Shown: positions 26,601-35,600 of the stretch, in pieces
Layout: every line of letters starts with the position of its first letter
Position numbering within the stretch: position 1 is the first letter of the stretch
Translations under genes and position numbers: made by a program
Assembly (NCBI RefSeq): GCF_000003605.2
Contig: NW_003120923.1
Location: 345,354 to 409,353, forward strand
Direction of reading: 5' to 3'
DNA: 64,000 nt
Source: Saccoglossus kowalevskii
Taxonomy: Eukaryota > Hemichordata > Enteropneusta > Harrimaniidae
Notes under the pieces: model-generated
What the model was told of the DNA's origin: nothing
What the model saw: only the letters and a program-made list of their open reading frames with translations
Databases searched by the model: none

Positions 26601-29600
26601 CGAAAAGGTTAATGTCAAGGGAGTCAAAAGTATTTCTTTACATATATCCGTCATAAAAATATATAAATTCCAAAGAAACTACAAACGCACAGTACAAAAC
26701 AAATAACATATTGACAAATAACATATACGTATTTTTATATCAAATCTAATAATATAAAAATTTGGATCTGCTTTAATGAACCAATCGGATTATTTGGATA
26801 ATTTATATTATACTAATTTCAAATCGGAAGATATTTCAATGCTTTATTACACGGCGCTACACATATATAAACGGGATTATAAAACAGATTTATAAATTAA
26901 ATTTAAATGCATTTTAGTGTATGGCGAACTCGATGAGGAGTATATGCCACAAAAAATGATTCAAATTGTGACAGATGAACAAAAAACTTACTTCTACAGC
27001 AAAGTGACACAACTTCAGATTGAATTAACCCAACATTCTCACATGTGTACTCAGGATCGCAGTCTTCAACAAGTGTTAATTGTGGGTCATCGACAGGTAG
27101 ATCACAGTATACAGTACGGCCATCCGTGTCAGACTGAGGTGACGATGAAGTACATGAAAATCCTGCAGAGAGAGAAAAACAATTTCGTGACACATGATTG
27201 TGTTTTTGCAAATCTTCGAAATGATATTTCCACTGTTTGTGATTTGTAAATTACTCTGATAATATTTTTATACAATTGCCGACCAGTCTACAAATGTAAA
27301 CCTCCACTGCGCGCGAACTGATTTCCCTATTAAGTGAAATGAGTGATTATGTTCAAATGTAGGAAAAATTTTCAAGTGCCGATAAATAGCTATCATTTCA
27401 TTGTCACTTTCTTTCTCAAAATTATATAACCATTATATGGGTTTACATTTTTTATCGCGTCAGTATTACGTGATCTTTGTCTTTTTCTGAGTCATTGAAT
27501 ACGCATTGTTGTATTTTCTCTTATTAGTAAGTATCGTCAGATCCGATATATCTTTAGAATTCCATGTAATATATCAATTAATGTATACATTCTAGTATGC
27601 CGGTAGTTGTTCTCTGTGCATTCAGACTGTCAAAGTCAGTATAGTCAGGTCATCATAGCTCTCCGCGATCACGTGTCATAACGTTTACTCATAATTCTAT
27701 GCGTTTGTTCTCTCATTGACCAGTAAGGCGGGGTGGGCATTAGGTAAAGATGGCGACGAATGATGGCTTCGTATATTAAAATGTTATAAATCTATAAATA
27801 GTGTTTAAATACACTACACGACTACTGCTACGCAACCATCACGATTAGATGTGTTGGCCTTACTTTTAATTTTGAGATTTTGGAAATTGTATAATTTTAG
27901 TTAACTTCACTAACCTGACACTGAATACAAGTCGACAGCAGTGATAGTGCCGAATCCGTCCGAACAGTCATCTGAAGAGCTTGTGGTTGTGGGTTGCGAT
28001 GACGTATAACAATATCCACCATTTCCTAGAGCAAAATGCGAGGCTCCTACATAGTCTGCAGCTCTTGCACATTTCTGAAAAAAAATATATTAGACACTGA
28101 GTTTGATCCACGAAGATTGTAAATCGTGCAATATATTTGTATTAATATCTAATTTAATCACTGAACCAAATGTATACCAAATACATGGCAGTGAGTAGTA
28201 TGTACATTTTTATGACCATCAAGGTAAAATTAGCATAATGATTGCATGATATAATGATGGCATGAGCACGTTACATAAGTACGACAGATAATATACAGTT
28301 GCAGTTTAAGCTTTCATTCACTAACCCTGGCATGTTCAGTCCTAGACGCTACGTCGCTATCTAAATAAGGATTTCCCGTTCCTTCCAAAGTTGTAAGTGT
28401 TGGATCGTCACCACTAACTGACCAACATCCTATATACCAATAATCTAATATGAAGAAAGGTAACGTTTCATATATAATTTGCAAATAAATACGTATTTCA
28501 CTGAATAGCTCAATCTTACAATTTGCTGTACGGTCTTACTTACCAATGACAAGGGGACATAGAATTTTCATACAATCGCGTGAGTCTGTGGCTGGTCCTT
28601 CACACTGTCCTTCTAAACATGATCGTGATCTAGACTGGATACCAACACCGCACGAAACGGGACAGTCTGACCATTCACTCCACTCTTCCCAAACTGTTAA
28701 AGAAAATCATCATTCTAAGAAAGCAAGTTACTTATTGATCTTTTTAAGAAGGTAATGGCGATGAGACGATGTTGCAAATACATTTTACCTTCTGATGAGG
28801 CGTGTATTTACTAATATGTCAAATACCAAACAGATACGATATTTGGGTCTTTATTTGGTCATCCGATCTTAATGTAAACATTTTAAAGGTTATTAACATC
28901 GACAAGGTGCAGGACGAAACAACTGAAGAAAACTGACATGATAACCACAAAAATTACATACTAGAATCTGTTTGCAGATGTATTCAATGTTGAGAAACAT
29001 TTGCGTAGAAAGGCAAGTCAGACTACACAGATTACGTTGAACTCACATTAATTTAATCCTGAAAATCAATCAATCTATGAATTGGTTTCCAAAAAGTTGA
29101 AATTGTAGGATATTGTCATGCTTGATATACTTAAAAACAGTTTGGAACAATTAAAATACTAAAGATAATCGACCTAGATAGATTTAACTAATTAAATGAA
29201 ACAATAATTAATTAGAAAGTAAAGTTATGTAATAGTCACTGTTAGTTACTTACACTTTATGAGAGTTAGATAATTGTCTACAATATGTAAAATTGATCAA
29301 TTCATAGCATATAGGCTTTTCACTGAAACTTGGATGAATCTTGTTGCAGATATACTAGTACTATTATACTACTATACTAGTGGCAAGGACCAGGATAGGG
29401 AAATAAATATCGGTGGCACAATAATACACATGGAAATTCGTCCTTTGGGTAGTTCCGAACTAATTATTTATGCTACAACTGACAGCAGCCCAAAACCTTT
29501 TCTACCCGTTCTTTCATGACCATCGACCAGAGGCCAAATAAATACAGATTTCACAAGCTTCGTGGGTCATTACCAGATTACATCTACATGAATCACAACA

Positions 29601-32600
29601 CCCGGTAACGTGACATCGTAAAACAGGGCAAAAACATACACAATATATCCTAGCTTTAAAGATATCTCTTAGAATTTATCGTACCTTGTTTGATCTATAT
29701 TGATTATAATACATTGTCAGCCAGCATAGTTATCACTTTTTTAAATGCCAATTTTACATATGTACATGTTGCGTATCTCTATGCCTAATATATGTAATTT
29801 CATTTACTTGAACGTGACCCTTACAACTTTCTATGAAATGGTATGGTATATGAAATAATTCCTGGCAACACATATGTGTACATTGTTAGTCACCCCTGAA
29901 TGTACTTATGCAGTTCTGTTGTACATGCTTGGGCATGAGATAACTAGCTGCAGAACATGAGGTGAATGTATGTTTTGGCTGCCTCAAATTTTTAAATTGT
30001 TGTCTTCTAATTAAAATATAATGTATTCACTATATTTCTGAAATATGCATTACATGGCATAAGATTAATACTGCAAGCAGTATTTAAGGCTAGAAACAAA
30101 TGCAATATATGTTATTAAAACAAAGTAATAAAATACTCACCAAAACATGTGTATATACCATCCACTTCAATAATATCAAGCGTACTGACTCCATTTCTTT
30201 GTCCAACGGATCCACTATAATCTCCTTTGACGATAATAGTTTGGATAGATCTGTCTATCGCAAAGGCGTATAATCCATAATGCATAACCGATCCATAGTC
30301 ATACAACGTTCCTTGTAGATTCATATTAGTTTCTAAATCAAAATTACCCTCTCTCCCTGTGTTGTAAATATATTTCATAATAATAACAATTTCCTGACTT
30401 TACACAATTATACAACATTAAGTAATGACAATTTAATTCAAAACAGCCTGATTCACATTTCCCAGTTATCGCTTTGTCAACTGTTTATACCAACCCTATA
30501 CACATGCAACTGTCATTGAATACAACACACATTCCAATAAAAAAATGTTTCATAAATGTTCTTTGAATACAGTGATTTCATTTTCTTACCAGATTGGATA
30601 TTGCTCCAGTTTATTTCGACATATTCGTCACGATCGTATCGTGATTGTTCATGGTGAAAGCCAACTGCATGGAGGAATTCGTGTTGAATAGTCCCTACAG
30701 ATAAGCAGCCCCATGCAAGTGAGAGTTCCTGCGGTGACTGATAGTAATCCACATTACCAATGTAGGACCAGCATCTAGTGAAATTATATTTGAATAAAAA
30801 ACACGAGTTTTAGAAAATGTCACATAGTGAAGAGTGAGTTCAGTGCGTTCAGTTTGTTATGCGTCCAATACTTAAATCCTGGTGTTTCAAAATTATGCAC
30901 AATTTTGTTTCCTCTCTGAAATAAATTTTGTTTTAAATTATAGTGTGTTACAAATTTAGATACAGTGTTTTCTTTGAATTACTAATGGTAACATAAAAAG
31001 ACTGATGTTTTAAAATAAAAGGTTGCTTGTGAGGATAAAACATTTCAAATAATCAACTCTTTAGACGCTAATAAATCCGCCAGACTCAATCTTCTCGTCT
31101 TCTCGTGATTATCATCAAAAATAGTTTATTTCAGACTCTTTGCAACTTTAATTATTTACCCATCAGGTATTTTTGCGGAAATAAATAAATTCAATTCAAA
31201 GTACGCATAATGTTCCGATATTTGTTTAATAACTCATCATGAACGATTCAGAAATGAACATACCAGCTGTACTCATCACCTTGACATTATGTAGTGTCTC
31301 AACCAAATACATGCTCTAAACACAAATTGATCTTTGTTTTATACACTACATAATATCACTGTAATGTTTACACTCTTGAAAACATATAATATATTTTTTT
31401 TCAAAAACATGATGCTGAAATTGTACTGCACTTAAGGTAGAGATGCTGTTTACCTGACAGGTATTTTAATTAGTTAATTAGGAAACCAAGATGACCTCCC
31501 TTGTCCACAAAACTATATATTTTCGGAAAGCTTATTGTAATTTTAAAATTTTGTCATTTTTTATGGACACTATAGTTTGAAATGTGAACAAAAATGTGCT
31601 TTTTTGATCAAAAGTGATTTTAAAAAAATACCATCTAAACCATGCTTCTGTTTCCTGTCAAAATTGGTTTATGGGTACATTTGTTTACTATGAAGAAAGT
31701 GCCGTCTTGAAAACTGTCTACAGTTGTCAATTGTGTGAGCAGCAGCTCAAATTTCACTATTCAAGTTTATGCATAAGTTAACACCCAGGCTAGTTGTCTG
31801 TACGATTTTTGTAACATTGTTCAACCAAAAAACAATGGCCCGACGGCATCTTGAAGATAAACACATTGTCAGTCATTTGAGAAAATTTCAAAACAAAAGG
31901 TCATAGCGTCGAGAAGCTATTTTTTTTAAAGTTCTGGGATGTGCACTAAAAGAAACTGAGATAATTGCTATTTCGCAAGTTTGCTAACGCTCGAAATTAA
32001 AATGGCTGTAACAGTTCAACATTTAAATGTATTATCGTTTTGTTAAACGTTAAATATATTGCATAATATGGAGATCCCGTCATTTATTTTTTTCACCATG
32101 TTTCTTTTTTATTATTTATATACAGCCTTGCTAAATCTTGCTGAGCATTCAAAAGAGAGAATGCTTGCACCTGTTATCTATATTTTAAAATCGTGTTTTG
32201 AATATGTTCCACTATTCACAATTCTACAGAATTTTAACAGTCTATAGCCAAGACTGTTTGGATAATAAAAAGAAAAAAGAATTCACTCCCAAGTGCCCAC
32301 GGACCTGCATCTCTACCTTGATAAAGTCTAAACATCAACAAACATGTCAATAACTTATATGTAACATATTGGTGTATTTTAATATACAGTTTATGTGTTT
32401 TGAATTTAAACAGTACGCTTCCAATTGAACATTACGTTTAGACAAGTAAATGTTTATCGATTTACAGCTTACACATTGTTAAGTTGATTTACTATGCATA
32501 TATGAATTATTCATTGACCACGTAAATAGATTTATAATTATGTAATGTAAAGTCTGCGACATTGCGTTCAGATTCAGTGCCAATAAATCGATCAGCTCCA

Positions 32601-35600
32601 GTTTTACTTACCCACCACCATCTATGATCTTAATATAATGGGAACTAATTCCTTCGATGAAAATTAAACATGTGTCATCTTGCAACTCCTGTAATGCATC
32701 TATAATTCTCTGCATCTGTATATTGAAGTAAAATTCAAGTAGAATATTAATTTTTGTAAATTCTTTTCAACAAAAACGGCGCAATGCTCCAAACAAAAGT
32801 ATACATATTCTGTTACCATCATAATTCTCATCAAACCAATAGTGAACTGTGTTATCACTCCAATATACATCAGTGTAGGACGTAATCCCTCTTTTTCTGC
32901 AAATAACAACGGTAGTTGTTAATAGGTGTTAATATCGGTATGTTGAATGTTAATAACATTTTGAACGACTCATCAGCGAATGAACATTTTTGTAAATCAC
33001 TGCGGTGTAGCAATCTTGCAGGATGACGAGTCTCGATCAAGAGTTCGTTTTCATTGAAAATAGCATTTATTCTCCTACAACGATGTAAAAAAAATGCGTC
33101 ACAATTGTTTTGTATTTGTTCTGCTCTATGCCAGTCGCTATTTTCGTTGGTTATATAATGGTACATACTGAAACGCACGTCATTTGCATTCGGCAGGATT
33201 TTACCCACCCTTTCTCATACTAACATATTGGGTGAAGTGTTCACGACCTTTCCAGTAATTGTCGCCAACTCTGGGTACATATGTAAATGATAAAAGAACG
33301 CCATGGTTTTGCTCAGACGCTTGTGGAATAGGGAAGTAATTTAATTTGTGATGCGGTGTATTCATGTTTTATTTTNNNNNNNNNNNNNNNNNNNNNNNNN
33401 NNNNNNNNNNNNNNNNNNNNNNNNNNNNNNNNNNNNNNNNNNNNNNNNNNNNNNNNNNNNNNNNNNNNNNNNNNNNNNNNNNNNNNNNNNNNNNNNNNNN
33501 NNNNNNNNNNNNNNNNNNNNNNNNNNNNNNNNNNNNNNNNNNNNNNNNNNNNNNNNNNNNNNNNNNNNNNNNNNNNNNNNNNNNNNNNNNNNNNNNNNNN
33601 NNNNNNNNNNNNNNNNNNNNNNNNNNNNNNNNNNNNNNNNNNNNNNNNNNNNNNNNNNNNNNNNNNNNNNNNNNNNNNNNNNNNNNNNNNNNNNNNNNNN
33701 NNNNNNNNNNNNNNNNNNNNNNNNNNNNNNNNNNNNNNNNNNNNNNNNNNNNNNNNNNNNNNNNNNNNNNNNNNNNNNNNNNNNNNNNNNNNNNNNNNNN
33801 NNNNNNNNNNNNNNNNNNNNNNNNNNNNNNNNNNNNNNNNNNNNNNNNNNNNNNNNNNNNNNNNNNNNNNNNNNNNNNNNNNNNNNNNNNNNNNNNNNNN
33901 NNNNNNNNNNNNNNNNNNNNNNNNNNNNNNNNNNNNNNNNNNNNNNNNNNNNNNNNNNNNNNNNNNNNNNNNNNNNNNNNNNNNNNNNNNNNNNNNNNNN
34001 NNNNNNNNNNNNNNNNNNNNNNNNNNNNNNNNNNNNNNNNNNNNNNNNNNNNNNNNNNNNNNNNNNNNNNNNNNNNNNNNNNNNNNNNNNNNNNNNNNNN
34101 NNNNNNNNNNNNNNNNNNNNNNNNNNNNNNNNNNNNNNNNNNNNNNNNNNNNNNNNAGGGAAGTAATTTAATTTGTGATGCGGTGTATTCATGTTTTATT
34201 TTTCACAGGATACACAGCATCACTTGTGATAATAACTATGATACTACACAAACGTCAGAGCATGTTCTAGAGTTCCGTCATAATACGTAATATTCTGTAT
34301 ATGTTGGTATACAAACTTAACAAGCTATAACATTTTCGAAATAATATGGTCAATCTATAATACACAATTATTCTCTGCAACTCTGAGGTGGGTAAAGATC
34401 TGCCTCACTGATGTGACTATTAATAACAGAGGAAAATTCTAAGTGAACAATTGTCACATCAGGTAGACAAATCTTCACAAAATCGTGTAGTGGTTTGAAT
34501 GATATCTCTGGCAAGTAATACAGTGTAATTTGCATAAACAGAGACGTATATTGTGATCCAATTGATACCACGTGACAAGTTCACTCGGCTCGGTGTACTA
34601 GAATATGTAAAATGACAATACCTATCATACATAATTGGCAACCCAGCTTCCTTCCGTCTCTGTTGTTCGTCAGTTAACATAATGTCTCCTTGATAGAGAT
34701 CTGTAATAAAAACCATAATGAATTGTATCAAATCTGTTCTCAACAAAGAATAACGAAACTTATAACTAGTGATTACTTGAGAATTATTGGTAAATAATCA
34801 CTTAGCCTGCTGTTGATTTTCTCAATATTTGAAAAGGTTGATCCAATATCTGCATGTCTATCAGTTTCATTCAATATGAACTGCTTCCTGCAAGAACATC
34901 GACAGACAGGCTTGTTGAATTACAGATGCATGAGAGGCATAATGTCTTTGAGAAAATGATACATCGAATGATGCATATTAAATACAACTACTATTTCGAT
35001 ACTTATGACCGTACACAACTGCGATAAAGACTTTTCGTTTTCGACATTGTGAAATTATTATTTTTGGGGGAAAAAACCCTGAAAAAATGATTTTGACAAG
35101 ATTATTTTCATAATTACCGATTACACACAAATGTTACCGAAAAAGATAATTGCTATATTCTCTATATTTTTGCATTTTATTTGTCTTGAATTGTTAATGA
35201 AAGAAGCTGAATGAAACTACAAACTATGTAGTGTGTTCAACAGCTCATGTATGAAGAATAACTTCAATAAATATGATTTTACTTAGTAAAAATACTGTAT
35301 TTTTCTGCATAAAAACAAAATAATTTCACAATGTCGAAATCGAAAAATGTCTTTAACGCAGTGTTGCACGTAAACTCAATAGAAAATATAATAAAGAAAT
35401 ATCAACATTTAAAGCATTGTTATTTCATATGGATGTAGAAGATATGCCTTACTCTGATTGTGCTGACATTCTTGTATCCATTTGTTCCCTAGGACCTCTG
35501 GATAAAATACCATAAACTACAAACACGTCTGAAACGTAGTGCAAACAACTATTAAGGTTACCATACACAAAACATCACATAAATATATAACAAATAATTA

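Noticed and set aside
26917-27249. 110-codon plus-strand open frame
   Set aside because: Lies antisense over exon 11 of the astacin gene, with no domain of its own.
33348-34290. Very long open frames on both strands
   Set aside because: They consist almost only of N from assembly gap 1.
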